64,000 nucleotides of DNA from Streptococcus sp. CSL10205-OR2. GTDB lineage: Bacteria; Bacillota; Bacilli; Lactobacillales; Streptococcaceae. Below, piece by piece: positions 19,409 to 28,710 of this stretch. Position 1 is the stretch's first letter, and each line of letters opens with the position of its first letter. Below the pieces are notes generated by a model, which ran no database searches, was not told the origin of the DNA, and saw only the letters and a list, made by a program, of their open reading frames with translations. A program made the position numbers and the translations under genes. The DNA lies in NCBI RefSeq assembly GCF_025660655.1, contig NZ_JAOTIN010000007.1, forward strand, positions 25,745-89,744. Reading direction: 5' to 3'.

Positions 19409-20080
19409 ATGAATACATTAAAATTTCAATCTGTTTTTGATATTATTGGTCCTGTTATGATTGGTCCTTCAAGTAGTCACACTGCTGGAGCAGTTAGAAT
19501 TGGGCGTGTCGTTGGTTCCATTTTTGGTGAAGAACCGTCAGAAATTACTTTCCATCTCTACCATTCTTTTGCTAAAACTTACAAGGGCCATGGCACCGAT
19601 TTAGCTTTGGTTGCTGGTATTCTAGGAATGCATACTGATAACCCAGATATTAAAAATTCTCTAGAAATTGCACATCAAAAAGGAATCAAGATTTACTGGA
19701 ATGTTTTGAAAGATAGTAATGCCCCTCATCCCAACACTGTCAAGATTGTTGTCAAGAAAGAGTCAAAAGAGATGAGCATAACTGGTGTTTCTATCGGAGG
19801 CGGAAACATTGAAGTGACTGAATTGAATGGTTTTTCAGTTTCTTTAACAATGAACACTCCTACATTAATTATTGTTCATAAGGATGTTCCTGGTATGATT
19901 GCTCGTGTCACAGACATTTTATCAAGTTTTGATATTAATATTGCCCAAATGAATGTGACTAGAGAAAAGGCTGGAGCAAAAGCCATTATGATTATTGAAA
20001 TTGATTCCAGAGACTGTCAAGATGCTGTCAAGGTTATTGAAGAGGTTTCTCACATCTACAATGTTAATTATTTTGGCTAG
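19409..20080 (+). CDS. sdaAB: L-serine ammonia-lyase, iron-sulfur-dependent, beta subunit
   Basis: The 223-residue beta subunit of the [4Fe-4S] L-serine dehydratase, which converts L-serine to pyruvate and ammonia. The conserved motif GPSSSHTAGAVRIG is at about 20-33. A C-terminal ACT domain starts near residue 148 (TLIIVHKDVPGMIARVTDIL). An SD (AGAGGAG) precedes the ATG. The alpha-subunit gene starts 10 bases after the stop, so the two are co-translated. Confidence 0.95.
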   Translation: MNTLKFQSVFDIIGPVMIGPSSSHTAGAVRIGRVVGSIFGEEPSEITFHLYHSFAKTYKGHGTDLALVAGILGMHTDNPDIKNSLEIAHQKGIKIYWNVLKDSNAPHPNTVKIVVKKESKEMSITGVSIGGGNIEVTELNGFSVSLTMNTPTLIIVHKDVPGMIARVTDILSSFDINIAQMNVTREKAGAKAIMIIEIDSRDCQDAVKVIEEVSHIYNVNYFG

Positions 20081-20090
20081 GAGGTTTTGA

Positions 20091-20966
20091 ATGTTTTATA
20101 GTATTGCTGAACTTGTTGAACAAGCAACAGAACAATATCATGGTAGTATCGCCGAACTAATGATAGCAACAGAAGAAGAACTCACTGGCAGAAGCCGTGA
20201 GGAAATTCTTTCTATTATGACCAAAAATCTTGACGTTATGAAATCTTCTGTCAATGACGGCTTAAATGATAGTAAGTCAATTAGCGGCTTAACGGGAGGA
20301 GATGCCTTAAAATTAGATTCCTATCTTAAAAAAGGTAGCACCCTATCTGGAAAATCTGTTTTATCCGCTGCTAGAAATGCAATCGCAGTTAACGAACAAA
20401 ATGCTAAGATGGGACTTGTTTGTGCCACCCCAACAGCAGGTAGTGCAGGCTGTTTACCCGCTGTTTTAACCACTGCCATTGACAAGCTAAAACTAGAGGA
20501 AAAAGAACAATTAGATTTTCTCTTTACAGCAGGTGCAATAGGTCTTGTCATTGCTAACAATGCTTCAATTTCTGGAGCAGAAGGAGGTTGTCAAGCAGAA
20601 GTAGGATCTGCCTCAGCAATGGGGGCTGCTGCATTAGTCATGGCGGCAGGAGGAACTCCTTTACAAGCTAGTCAAGCAACAGCTTTTGTTATTAAAAATT
20701 TATTGGGTTTAATTTGTGACCCCGTTGTTGGACTAGTAGAGGTTCCTTGCGTCAAACGAAACGCCATGGGAGCCACACTTGCTTTAGTTTGTGCAGATAT
20801 GGCTCTTGCTGGTATTACCTCAAAAATTCCTGTTGATGAAGTCATTGATGCCATGTATCAAGTTGGATCTAGTCTGCCTGTAGCGCACAGAGAAACAGCA
20901 GAAGGAGGATTAGCTATAACCCCTACAGGTCGTCGTTACGCTCAAGAAATTTTTGGGGATTTTTAA
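20091..20966 (+). CDS. sdaAA: L-serine ammonia-lyase, iron-sulfur-dependent, alpha subunit
   Basis: The 291-residue catalytic subunit. Cysteines in the conserved contexts LVCATPTAGSAGCLPAV (about 111-127), GLICDPVVGLVEVPCVKRN (about 205-223) and EGGCQAEVGSA are present and can supply the [4Fe-4S] ligands and the proton-relay residues. The length matches the family. A good SD (TAGGAGG) ends the sdaAB gene. The downstream histidine-phosphatase pseudogene begins only 13 bases later and was probably part of this operon. Confidence 0.95.
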   Translation: MFYSIAELVEQATEQYHGSIAELMIATEEELTGRSREEILSIMTKNLDVMKSSVNDGLNDSKSISGLTGGDALKLDSYLKKGSTLSGKSVLSAARNAIAVNEQNAKMGLVCATPTAGSAGCLPAVLTTAIDKLKLEEKEQLDFLFTAGAIGLVIANNASISGAEGGCQAEVGSASAMGAAALVMAAGGTPLQASQATAFVIKNLLGLICDPVVGLVEVPCVKRNAMGATLALVCADMALAGITSKIPVDEVIDAMYQVGSSLPVAHRETAEGGLAITPTGRRYAQEIFGDF

Positions 20967-20979
20967 CATGAAGGAATAA

Positions 20980-21573
20980 CTGACTACTATTTACTTTATT
21001 AGACATACCCAACTTAATTTTGACAATCATGATGATAGTCTACGTGAACTGACAACAAAAGGTTTACATGACAGTAAACTGGTTACAATATTTTTAAAAG
21101 ACAAGGCGATTCATAGTATCTATTCAAGTCCGTATAAACTTGCCATAGAAACCATTGAAAACTTTGCTAATCAGCAACAAATGACCATCATCACAGAAAC
21201 ACTTTTTCGCGAAAGGAAAATTGATGATGTCTGGATTGAAGATTTCAATCAATTCAGTAAGTGACAGTGGTAAGATTTCAATTATAAGCTTCATAACGGA
21301 GAATCTTTAAACGACGTATCAAGACGAATGCTTATTGGTCTTGATAAAATTTTAAAAAATAAAAAAGGAAACACTATCGCTATTGCTTCCCATGGAACAG
21401 CTATTTCAAGCCTTATCCATCATTTTTCAAAAGACTTTACCTATCATAGTTTTGAACAGATTAAATCTTTAATGCCTTTTGTCGCTAAATTTATTTTCAA
21501 AAACAAACAATGTCTGTCAATTAAAATTTACAACTTATTTACAGGAGAAATTTATGACTACCCTATTATTTGA
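20980..21573 (+). pseudogene. histidine phosphatase (phosphoglycerate mutase-like), inactivated
   Basis: One continuous frame encodes a phosphoglycerate-mutase-superfamily protein: TTIYFIRHTQLNFDN at the N-terminus with the catalytic RH, IYSSPYKLAIETIENF, and IAIASHGTAIS with the second histidine near the C-terminus. Two stop codons interrupt it close together, TGA at 21262 and TAA at 21271, in ...FSK*QW*DFNYKLHNGE.... The expected ATG is also CTG (20980), behind an AAGGA. The three lesions make it a pseudogene. Each stop is one substitution from a sense codon (TGG, CAA), so the decay is recent. Its 3' end overlaps the HAD gene. Confidence 0.9.
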
Positions 21574-22186
21574 TTTAGATGGCACACTTGTCAATTCAAG
21601 CAAAGGAATTATCAATGCTTTTCAATACACGATTAAAGCTCTTGATTTGCCCACACATTCCAATGAACAACTTCTTAAATTTATAGGACCACCTCTTGAA
21701 GAAACCTTTAGAAAATTTTACACCACTAGTCAAGATATTGACATTGCTGTCAAGACCTTTCGGGAGTACTATAATAAAAAAGGTGTTTATGAGGCAGAAC
21801 TTTACAGTGGCATTTTGACACTATTAAATGATTTAAAAAAATCTACTCACCAAATCTATGTCACAACCAGTAAAAATCAACCCATGGCCAATCTTATGCT
21901 GGAAAATCTTAAGATTAAAGATTACTTTAATGGTGTTTATGGTGCTTTACCAGAACGTTATCATAAAGCTGATGTTATTGGTTTTGCGATTAAATCACAT
22001 GACCTTGACAAGAAACAAACAATCATTGTTGGTGATACTAAATATGATATGATTGGAGGCAAAAAAACAGGTATAAAAACGATTGGTGTTACATGGGGAT
22101 TTGGTGAAAAAACAGAACTCATTACTAATGGAGCAGATATCATTTGTCATCATCCTAAAGACATAAAAAAGCACTTGAAAATTTAA
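21554..22186 (+). CDS. HAD-superfamily phosphatase (phosphoglycolate phosphatase-like)
   Basis: A 210-residue protein from the ATG at 21554, chosen because AGGAG lies seven bases upstream and the nucleophile motif LLFDLDGTLVNSS then falls at residues 4-16. A Thr/Ser motif II (VTTSKNQ, about 101-107) and motifs III/IV (VGDTKYDMIGGKKTGIKTIG, about 163-182) are in order, with an alpha-helical cap between. This is the Gph/PpaX subfamily. The substrate is not predictable. It overlaps the end of the histidine-phosphatase pseudogene by 20 bases and ends inside a bidirectional terminator. Confidence 0.9.
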   Translation: MTTLLFDLDGTLVNSSKGIINAFQYTIKALDLPTHSNEQLLKFIGPPLEETFRKFYTTSQDIDIAVKTFREYYNKKGVYEAELYSGILTLLNDLKKSTHQIYVTTSKNQPMANLMLENLKIKDYFNGVYGALPERYHKADVIGFAIKSHDLDKKQTIIVGDTKYDMIGGKKTGIKTIGVTWGFGEKTELITNGADIICHHPKDIKKHLKI

Positions 22187-22202
22187 TTTCAAGTGCTTTT
22201 TT
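22165..22202. terminator. bidirectional intrinsic terminator
   Basis: A perfect 16-bp stem AAAAAAGCACTTGAAA / TTTCAAGTGCTTTTTT between converging genes. It includes the stop codon of the HAD gene. Confidence 0.9.
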
Positions 22203-22203
22203 C

Positions 22204-22863
22204 TTATTGCATACCCCAAGCAGATAAGCCTTGAGTATTGTATACTTTAATTGCTGTTTCAATTTGTTGATCAACAGTAGCAGTAGATCCCCATCCTGGC
22301 ATCGTTTGGAATAACCCTGATGCTCCTGATGGATTTGCTGCTGAAGGATTTCCATTTGATTCACGAGCAATAATATATTCCCATGTTTCTTGAGGAACAC
22401 CCGTTGCTGCTGCCATTTGAGCTGCCGCTTGAGAACCAATTTCTCCAGCTGTATTTCCATTAGGTAATACAACAGGATAAGCTGACGGAGCAGTTTGTTG
22501 TACTGGTTGAGTCACAACAGGTTCCTCAACCATTGTTGTTGAAGGTTCAGTAACTAACTGTGTTTCTTCAACTGTAGATACCTGAGTCGTTGTCTCCTCA
22601 GTTGTTTCAACAGTCGTTGTTGTTGTCTCATTTGCTTTTTTAATATTAGCTTTAGAAGTTAAAGTCTGTTTTAATTTTTTCTTTTCGAAATCACTAACAG
22701 ATAGAAGTTTTTCTTTTTTAACTTCTGTTTTAACCGAATAAGAATCAGTGTTTACAGGTCTACTTGTAAATATAGCTGTCAAGCTAACAACTATAGAAAG
22801 CATCACCAATTGTAGCACCTTTCTTCTACGTTTTAACATATTTATCTTACTTCTACTATACAC
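22204..22863 (-). CDS. secreted transglycosylase-like peptidoglycan hydrolase
   Basis: About 219 residues. I chose GTG at 22863 as start because GGAG lies nine bases upstream; the ATG eight codons later has no SD. A basic stretch (KRRRK) and a membrane segment (about 16-33) form a signal peptide. A Thr/Val/Glu-rich low-complexity linker (about 75-140) leads to a C-terminal transglycosylase-like domain, about 155-219: [31 protein letters not shown] and a closing GLSAWGMQ. The Glu in ARES is the likely catalytic acid. The architecture resembles secreted SLT-domain muralytic proteins of streptococci. Confidence 0.85.
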   Translation of the reverse strand: MYSRSKINMLKRRRKVLQLVMLSIVVSLTAIFTSRPVNTDSYSVKTEVKKEKLLSVSDFEKKKLKQTLTSKANIKKANETTTTTVETTEETTTQVSTVEETQLVTEPSTTMVEEPVVTQPVQQTAPSAYPVVLPNGNTAGEIGSQAAAQMAAATGVPQETWEYIIARESNGNPSAANPSGASGLFQTMPGWGSTATVDQQIETAIKVYNTQGLSAWGMQ

Positions 22864-23064
22864 GAAGTTTGTCTCCTTTTTTAGAATACATCTTATCTTA
22901 CCTTTTTTATGTTACAGTTTGATTAAAAAAAGGTTTCCAAAAAATTATGAATAAAAGTCTAAAGTTTACAGTTTACTTTATTGACAATAACGTTAATTAA
23001 TCTATTTTGCATTATTGTAAATAGTTGAAAAATAAGTAATTCTTTATTTTTTTATTCATAATTT

Positions 23065-23112
23065 ATCATATTCTATTTTTAGATAATTGTCAACTATGTC
23101 AAACCGTGTCAA
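23065..23112 (-). promoter_or_regulatory. promoter of the transglycosylase gene with three TGTCAA repeats
   Basis: Minus-strand -35 TTGACA (23088-23093), 17-base spacer and -10 TATGAT (23065-23070). The -35 hexamer is one of three identical hexamers (plus-strand TGTCAA at 23088, 23097 and 23107), spaced 9 and 10 bases, which looks like a regulator site reading into the -35. The predicted leader is about 195 bases and AT-rich. I found no other feature in it. Confidence 0.65.
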
Positions 23113-23131
23113 CAAATTTAATCATTTAAGA

Positions 23132-23929
23132 TTAAGTGGATTTTAACAAGAAAAGTGCTATTGTCAATCCTAGTAAAGTAATCATTAGGAGTGTGTCTTT
23201 TAAACGCCAGTGTAGAAGACGGTATTTTGTTCTTCCTTCACCACCTTGATAGCCTCTTGACTCCATAGCAGTTGCTAAAGCATCTGCTCTTTTTAAACTA
23301 GAAGCAAATAATGGGATTAAAATAGGGATAATTGACTTTACTTTTTGAACAATATTGCCTTCTCCAAAATCAACCCCTCTTGCTCTTTGTGCGTTCATAA
23401 TTCTTGTTGTATCATCCATTAATGTTGGAACAAATCTCAAACTTAATGATAGCATCAAACCAATTTCATGAACCGGTACTTTAAAAGGTTTTAAAGGTGT
23501 TAATAAAGATTCAACAGCATCTGATAAACTGAGAGGTGTTGTCGTTAGGGTTAAGAGGGTTGAGAAAAAAATGATTAGTACAAATCTTACAAAAATCATT
23601 GCAGCTTGTCCTAAACTATAGTCTGTGATTTTTAGAAAGCCAAACTCAAAAATTATATTACCACCTTGAATGAAAAACATTTGAAAAAAAGTAGTAAACA
23701 AGATGAGTCCTATCATTGGTCTCACACCTCTGATAAAAAATCCTATGTTAACTTTTGAAAGTAAAATAGCTACTAATGTAAAGCTAAAAAGAATAACATT
23801 GGTAATCACATTATTTGCCCAAAAAATAATTGAGATAAATAGAAACATAGCTAGCAGTTTACTTCTTGGATCCAATTGATGAACAATTGAATTTCCAGGA
23901 ATGTAGCGTCCTAAAATAAGTTTATCCAT
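23132..23929 (-). CDS. ecfT: energy-coupling factor transporter transmembrane protein EcfT
   Basis: The 265-residue membrane component of a group II ECF vitamin transporter, which couples the two ATPases to exchangeable substrate-binding S proteins. Five or more hydrophobic segments are visible (about 25-60, 72-95, 108-130, 245-262). The two cytoplasmic coupling motifs with the Ala/Ser-Arg-Gly core are [10 protein letters not shown] (about 184-193) and [12 protein letters not shown] (about 225-236). It overlaps the end of ecfA2 by 8 bases and is last in the operon. Confidence 0.95.
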   Translation of the reverse strand: MDKLILGRYIPGNSIVHQLDPRSKLLAMFLFISIIFWANNVITNVILFSFTLVAILLSKVNIGFFIRGVRPMIGLILFTTFFQMFFIQGGNIIFEFGFLKITDYSLGQAAMIFVRFVLIIFFSTLLTLTTTPLSLSDAVESLLTPLKPFKVPVHEIGLMLSLSLRFVPTLMDDTTRIMNAQRARGVDFGEGNIVQKVKSIIPILIPLFASSLKRADALATAMESRGYQGGEGRTKYRLLHWRLKDTLLMITLLGLTIALFLLKST

Positions 23930-24764
23930 TTGTTACTACCTCCACAAATTCCTCTATCGTGATTGGTAGTTTTTCAAGATTAAGACCTCTTTTCATCAAA
24001 TTTTGGGAAAATTTGGTGATTTTAGGGACACCTAATTGGATATCTTCTAGAAAATCCACTTGTTGAAAAACATCTGTTGGTTTACCTTTTAAAACAATTT
24101 TTCCTTCTTGTAGTACGTAAACATAATCAGCAAAATTAGCAACGTCATCCATTAAGTGAGTGACTAAAACAATTGACATACCCGATTCATGTAATTGTTT
24201 AAACAAAGTCATTAATTCGCGTCGACCCTTTGGATCAAGACCTGCGGTTGGTTCATCCAAAACAAGAACATTAGGTTCCATGGCTAAAATACCTGCAATT
24301 GCAACCCGTCTCATTTGTCCGCCAGATAGCTCAAAAGGGTTTTTTTCGAATAGCTCTTCAGAAAGGCCAACTAATTCTAGTTTTTCTTTAGCAATCTCCT
24401 CAGCTTTTTCTTGTGAAACTCCAAAGTTTTGTGGACCAAAAGCAACATCTTTTAAAACAGTTTCTTCAAACAACTGACTTTCTGGGAATTGAAAAACTAA
24501 ACCAACTCTTTTTCGAACGGACTTAATATCTTTTGTCTTAGAGTCTGGTGATATGGTTGTATCATCAACAATAACCACACCTTCGGTTGGAACGTGTAAA
24601 CCATTCAATAATTGCATAATGGTTGATTTGCCACTACCAGTATGACCAATAACAGCTGTAAATCGTTGATTTTCAATGGTTAAATTGACATCAAAAAGAG
24701 CCCTTCCTTCAAAAGGGGTTCCTTCTTGATAAGTAAAATTTACATTTTGGAGAGTGATTCCCAT
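23922..24764 (-). CDS. ecfA2: energy-coupling factor ATPase EcfA2
   Basis: An ABC ATPase of 280 residues from [10 protein letters not shown] at 24764; the open frame extends 15 codons further upstream, but that stretch does not look like the family. Walker [10 protein letters not shown], signature [12 protein letters not shown], Walker [16 protein letters not shown] and the H-loop LVTHLMDD are intact. It overlaps the 3' end of ecfA1 by 25 bases and ecfT by 8. An AAGGAG lies a little far (14 bases) from the ATG, so coupling to ecfA1 translation is likely. Confidence 0.94.
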   Translation of the reverse strand: MGITLQNVNFTYQEGTPFEGRALFDVNLTIENQRFTAVIGHTGSGKSTIMQLLNGLHVPTEGVVIVDDTTISPDSKTKDIKSVRKRVGLVFQFPESQLFEETVLKDVAFGPQNFGVSQEKAEEIAKEKLELVGLSEELFEKNPFELSGGQMRRVAIAGILAMEPNVLVLDEPTAGLDPKGRRELMTLFKQLHESGMSIVLVTHLMDDVANFADYVYVLQEGKIVLKGKPTDVFQQVDFLEDIQLGVPKITKFSQNLMKRGLNLEKLPITIEEFVEVVTNG

Positions 24765-25579
24765 AGGTAGTCTTCTAACTCCTTTTCTGTATAATAGGCA
24801 TCTTGGCACTTGAACCCCTCTAATTTTAGGGCTTTGACAAGAGAAGAAGTGAAGGGAATATCTAATCCAAGTGTTAGTAATTCTTCTCCTCTAGCAAATA
24901 ATTCTCTTGGTGTTGCTGTTGACTCTATTTGTCCTTGCTTCATCACAAGAACACGGTCACTTAGGGCAACTTCTTCTAAATCATGAGTGATAGAAATAAC
25001 AGTGACACCATATTGATCTCTGATATTTTTGATTGTTTTGATTAACTCTAGACGGCCTTTTGGGTCTAACATACTGGTTGCTTCATCTAAAATAATGATT
25101 TCTGGTCTCATGGCAACAGCACCAGCAATGGCTACACGTTGTTTTTGACCTCCAGACAATCTGGCTGGTTCTTTAGTTTTAAATTCACTCATACCGACTA
25201 AATGAAGAGCTTCTTCAACACGTTGTTTCATTTCATCGTGGGAAACCCCCTTGTTTTCAAGTGAAAAAGCAACATCATCTTCCACGGTAGAACCAACAAA
25301 TTGGTTGTCAGGATTTTGAAAAACCATTCCTATTTTTTGTCTGATATCCCAAATATTCTCTTCAGTTAATTTTTGATTTAACACAAAAATATCACCAGAT
25401 TCAGCCTCTAATAAGCCATCAATCAATCTTACCATGGTTGATTTCCCACTACCGTTATGACCAATAATAGAAAGCCATTCACCATGTTTCACGTGAAACG
25501 ATACATTATTTAATGTTAGATTTTCTTGTTCTTTATCATATCTAAATGTCACATTTTTTACTTCAATTATATTAGTCAT
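24740..25579 (-). CDS. ecfA1: energy-coupling factor ATPase EcfA1
   Basis: A 279-residue ABC ATPase and heterodimer partner of EcfA2. Walker [10 protein letters not shown] (about 39-47), Q-loop FQNPDNQFV, signature [12 protein letters not shown] (about 142-153), Walker [16 protein letters not shown] and H-loop SITHDLEEV are intact. The gene starts 3 bases after pgsA. Its 5' part contains a near-consensus parS sequence (25485-25500), encoding SFHVKHG without disturbing the protein. Confidence 0.95.
   Translation of the reverse strand: MTNIIEVKNVTFRYDKEQENLTLNNVSFHVKHGEWLSIIGHNGSGKSTMVRLIDGLLEAESGDIFVLNQKLTEENIWDIRQKIGMVFQNPDNQFVGSTVEDDVAFSLENKGVSHDEMKQRVEEALHLVGMSEFKTKEPARLSGGQKQRVAIAGAVAMRPEIIILDEATSMLDPKGRLELIKTIKNIRDQYGVTVISITHDLEEVALSDRVLVMKQGQIESTATPRELFARGEELLTLGLDIPFTSSLVKALKLEGFKCQDAYYTEKELEDYLWESLSKM
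25485..25500. promoter_or_regulatory. parS, ParB-binding site
   Basis: TGTTTCACGTGAAACG matches the ParB consensus TGTTTCACGTGAAACA at 15 of 16 positions, within ecfA1, about 16 kb from oriC. parB is present at 40414. Consensus parS sites cluster near the origin in Firmicutes. Confidence 0.88.
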
Positions 25580-25581
25580 TA

Positions 25582-26124
25582 TTATTTAAATGTATCCTTA
25601 AATAGGAAACTCGCTCCTTTAAAGTAATCATATCCCGAATAGATGGTAAATATGAGAGAAATATATAAGAATATTGTTCCCAAAAACACAAAGTGGCTTA
25701 ATAAAAAGATAATAGCTAGCATTTGTGTCGCTGTTTTAATTTTTCCTGGAAGAGCAGCAGCTAAAACACTACCACCGTTTTCTATTAACAACAAACGTAA
25801 ACCTGTGACTGCTAGTTCACGACAGATAATAACAGCAGCTACCCATGCGGGTACTAATTGTAATCCCACCAACATAATAAAGGCACTCATAACCAATATT
25901 TTATCAGCCATAGGATCAGCAAATTTCCCAAAATTTGTCACAACTTTCCACTTCCTTGCCAAATAACCATCAAAATAATCAGTCAAACTAGCTAAAGCAA
26001 AGATAATAGCAGCAATTCTATGTGATAAAATACTAGTTGGAAAGCTTGCTAACACTACAAACAAAGGAATTACAAAAATACGTGCTAGCGTTAATAAATT
26101 TGGGAGGTTTTCTTTTTTTATCAT
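25582..26124 (-). CDS. pgsA: CDP-diacylglycerol--glycerol-3-phosphate 3-phosphatidyltransferase
   Basis: A 180-residue integral membrane enzyme making phosphatidylglycerol-phosphate. It starts KKENLPNLLTLARIFVIPLF and carries the CDP-alcohol phosphotransferase signature D-G-x2-A-R-x8-G-x3-D-x3-D, seen as DYFDGYLARKW...GKFADPMADK at about 49-75. Four or more membrane segments follow. It is 10 bases downstream of the rodZ-like gene. Confidence 0.95.
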   Translation of the reverse strand: MIKKENLPNLLTLARIFVIPLFVVLASFPTSILSHRIAAIIFALASLTDYFDGYLARKWKVVTNFGKFADPMADKILVMSAFIMLVGLQLVPAWVAAVIICRELAVTGLRLLLIENGGSVLAAALPGKIKTATQMLAIIFLLSHFVFLGTIFLYISLIFTIYSGYDYFKGASFLFKDTFK

Positions 26125-26133
26125 TTTTTCCTC

Positions 26134-27375
26134 TTATTCAATCGTAAAAGTAATATAACTTGGACTTCCTTCTAAAAGAGAAGTGTCAAGCTGTTCGCCA
26201 TTAACAGTGACTCTAACCCCTCGACTAATTCCAAGAGTTAATTCAGCAGAAGTAGCACCTTCTGTTAAAGTTGTGGTATAACTAGTGTTTTGAGCATCAA
26301 GCAAAATCCCACCTTCACCTAACGATGAATTAGTGAGAGAAACCCAACTACTCTCAACACCATCTAAGGAAATAACCACTTCAACAGGTCTTGTTCCATT
26401 GGTAACATTAACACTTAACGAGTCTCCTCCACCAGTTACAACTAAGTTGGTTTGAGTAGAGCTATTTGTTGGTTCGTTGCTTGCTTCTGTTGTCGTTGCT
26501 TGTTCATTTGTTTCTATTGTCTCGCTAGAACTTGTTTCAGAAACACTGGTTGATGGATTGTTATCAGTGCTTAGAAACGGAATATGTACTTGATTGATGA
26601 CAAAATAACCAATAAAAACAACAATTCCGATAGCCAAAAGACTTAGTAAAACGATAGGCAAGAAAGAACCAGATTGTTTTTTCGCTTCTCGCTGATTTTT
26701 AGAACGATATCTTCTTCTTGATTCTGATGAAACCTTGGTTTTTGCTGTTTCATCGTCTGATGTTTTTGAAAGCACAGGAGGGGCAATCATTGTATCTTGA
26801 TTGCTTAATTTATCATTTTCAAAAGAATCTTCTTCAATCAAAGGTGTAGAAGGTTCTTCTTCGACAATCAAAGGTATAACTGTTTCTTCAATAGGATTAT
26901 TTTCCTCCATGTGATTATTTCTTTGATCGTGATTGTCTTGAACCTGATTATTAAGACTATCTCTAAAAATAGTATATATAGCTTCACTTTCAACAGCAGA
27001 AGAGTTATCTTCTTCTGATAAATCGTTACCATTGACATCAATTGTTTCAACAGGAATACCTGCTACAGGTTCCTCACTTGACAACTCAGTAGTTGTTTGA
27101 ATCGTTTCTTCTGCAGGTAATTCAGAGATGGTGTCATCAATTTCTTCTTTATTGTAATACTTATTTAATAATGATTTTCCATCCAAATCAACAGCAGTAG
27201 CATAACGTGTTAGATACTCTTCTAAGCGATCTGACGGGATTAAACTGAACTGGCTCAATTCCATGATTAATAAATACTGTGCATCAATATCTAAATCTTT
27301 AGCAATGTCAACCAATTGCAAACCTTTTTTGACACGAGCCTCTGTTAGAAGGTCGCCTATACTTTTTTGCATCAT
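26134..27375 (-). CDS. RodZ-like helix-turn-helix membrane protein
   Basis: 413 residues. An N-terminal helix-turn-helix (about 5-65, IGDLLTEARVKKGLQLVDIA) is followed by a long acidic, Ser/Thr/Glu-rich region (about 75-220), a basic patch (RRRYRSKNQREAKKQ), one membrane span (about 235-258, IVLLSLLAIGIVVFIGYFVI) and an extracellular Ser/Thr linker ending in a DUF4115 domain (about 320-413). This is the RodZ/YmfM architecture, a cytoskeletal anchor in cell-shape control. The acidic cytoplasmic region is unusually long. It sits between yfmH and pgsA, as in other Firmicutes. Confidence 0.88.
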   Translation of the reverse strand: MMQKSIGDLLTEARVKKGLQLVDIAKDLDIDAQYLLIMELSQFSLIPSDRLEEYLTRYATAVDLDGKSLLNKYYNKEEIDDTISELPAEETIQTTTELSSEEPVAGIPVETIDVNGNDLSEEDNSSAVESEAIYTIFRDSLNNQVQDNHDQRNNHMEENNPIEETVIPLIVEEEPSTPLIEEDSFENDKLSNQDTMIAPPVLSKTSDDETAKTKVSSESRRRYRSKNQREAKKQSGSFLPIVLLSLLAIGIVVFIGYFVINQVHIPFLSTDNNPSTSVSETSSSETIETNEQATTTEASNEPTNSSTQTNLVVTGGGDSLSVNVTNGTRPVEVVISLDGVESSWVSLTNSSLGEGGILLDAQNTSYTTTLTEGATSAELTLGISRGVRVTVNGEQLDTSLLEGSPSYITFTIE

Positions 27376-27435
27376 AATTTATTCCAACCTTTCTCTAATA
27401 CATCTATTATATCAAATTAAAATCAATATTTTTAA

Positions 27436-28710
27436 CTATTTTGGGAATATCATAAATTCTGTTAATTCAGATTGATTTAAAAATTCTTGTCCTGCTTCAA
27501 TAACCTCATTTAAACCAATTGACATTAAAACATCAGGATAATCAAAATAAAAAGAATCATCAGCTTCAAATAGTTGTTGTGTTAAAACATCTAATGCATC
27601 TAAACTTCTAATAAATTCGCCATATCTTTCCTTTTTTAGCCGATCAAGTTGTTGACTTGTAAAATCGGTTTTAGAAGAAACCATTTTTATTTTCTTTTTA
27701 ATATGACTAGACATCGCTATAGGATGATTTGTATCAAGTGAAATAACAACAAATTGATAACGATTAGATAGTGTGGTCTCAATAGAAAAAGAATCGTCTA
27801 TCATTCCTTTATCATACCACGTCTGATAGTCTTTAGAAGTCCAACCAAACAGAAGAGAAAAAAACAAATCAATTTTAATTTTTTCTTTCATTGAAAAAAT
27901 CTTATCGGGAACAGTTTTCCTTATACCAATAGCTAATTTTGAAATAGAAATCGGCATCATGATAGAACTTTTTTTAACCACTGGCTGTAAAGAAAGAGGC
28001 AATCTGTCAATCGTTTGTTTTTTATCAATCGCCCATTTTTTTTGAGCAGTTGATATACTACTGTAAACCTCATTAATATCAAAATCACCTATGACAACCA
28101 ACTCTAAATGAGAGGGGTGATAAAAAAAGGAAAAACAATCTTGAAGATGCTTTACAGTAATTTTTTCGATACTGTGGTTTGTTCCAACAATATCTTCAGC
28201 TAAGGCTGTGTTGGGATACATATTTTTTAAAACACCTTCATAAAGACGATTATCAGGATCATCTTGATAAAGAGCTATTTCTTTTTTGATAATCTCTTTT
28301 TCTTTTTTAATTGACTCATCTGTAAAGGTATGCTTGCTAACAAGTGTCAACAACAAATCAAGTGAAGCTAAAAGATTGTTGCTGCCTGAAAAATAATAGT
28401 GTGTTTTTTCAAAACCAGTAAAGGCATTACTCTCAGAACCTAACTTAGAAAATTGCTGAGCTATATCTTCTTGACTCCCATTATCAAAAAGTTGATGTTC
28501 CAAAAAATGAGCTATACCCAGGGGAAAATCTTTTTTCTTGTCATTCACTGTAAAGTGGTTGTCAATAGAACCAAAATGACAAGTCATCATAGCATAAACT
28601 TCTTGAAAATCTTTTTTTGGTATTAAATACAAGCGTAAACCACTTGAAAATTCTGAGAAGAAAATATCTTCATCAATATTACTATAAGCTATTTTTTTTA
28701 AATCACTCAT
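27436..28710 (-). CDS. yfmH: M16-family zinc peptidase, YfmH/YmfH-like
   Basis: A 424-residue pitrilysin-family protein. It retains the inverted zinc motif HFLEH (68-72) plus a downstream glutamate region, so it may be catalytic. The paired gene yfmF, overlapping by 4 bases upstream, lacks the motif. That active/inactive pairing is typical of heterodimeric M16 peptidases. In Bacillus these homologues are named after an association with EF-P modification. The streptococcal role is not established from sequence. Confidence 0.9.
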   Translation of the reverse strand: MSDLKKIAYSNIDEDIFFSEFSSGLRLYLIPKKDFQEVYAMMTCHFGSIDNHFTVNDKKKDFPLGIAHFLEHQLFDNGSQEDIAQQFSKLGSESNAFTGFEKTHYYFSGSNNLLASLDLLLTLVSKHTFTDESIKKEKEIIKKEIALYQDDPDNRLYEGVLKNMYPNTALAEDIVGTNHSIEKITVKHLQDCFSFFYHPSHLELVVIGDFDINEVYSSISTAQKKWAIDKKQTIDRLPLSLQPVVKKSSIMMPISISKLAIGIRKTVPDKIFSMKEKIKIDLFFSLLFGWTSKDYQTWYDKGMIDDSFSIETTLSNRYQFVVISLDTNHPIAMSSHIKKKIKMVSSKTDFTSQQLDRLKKERYGEFIRSLDALDVLTQQLFEADDSFYFDYPDVLMSIGLNEVIEAGQEFLNQSELTEFMIFPK

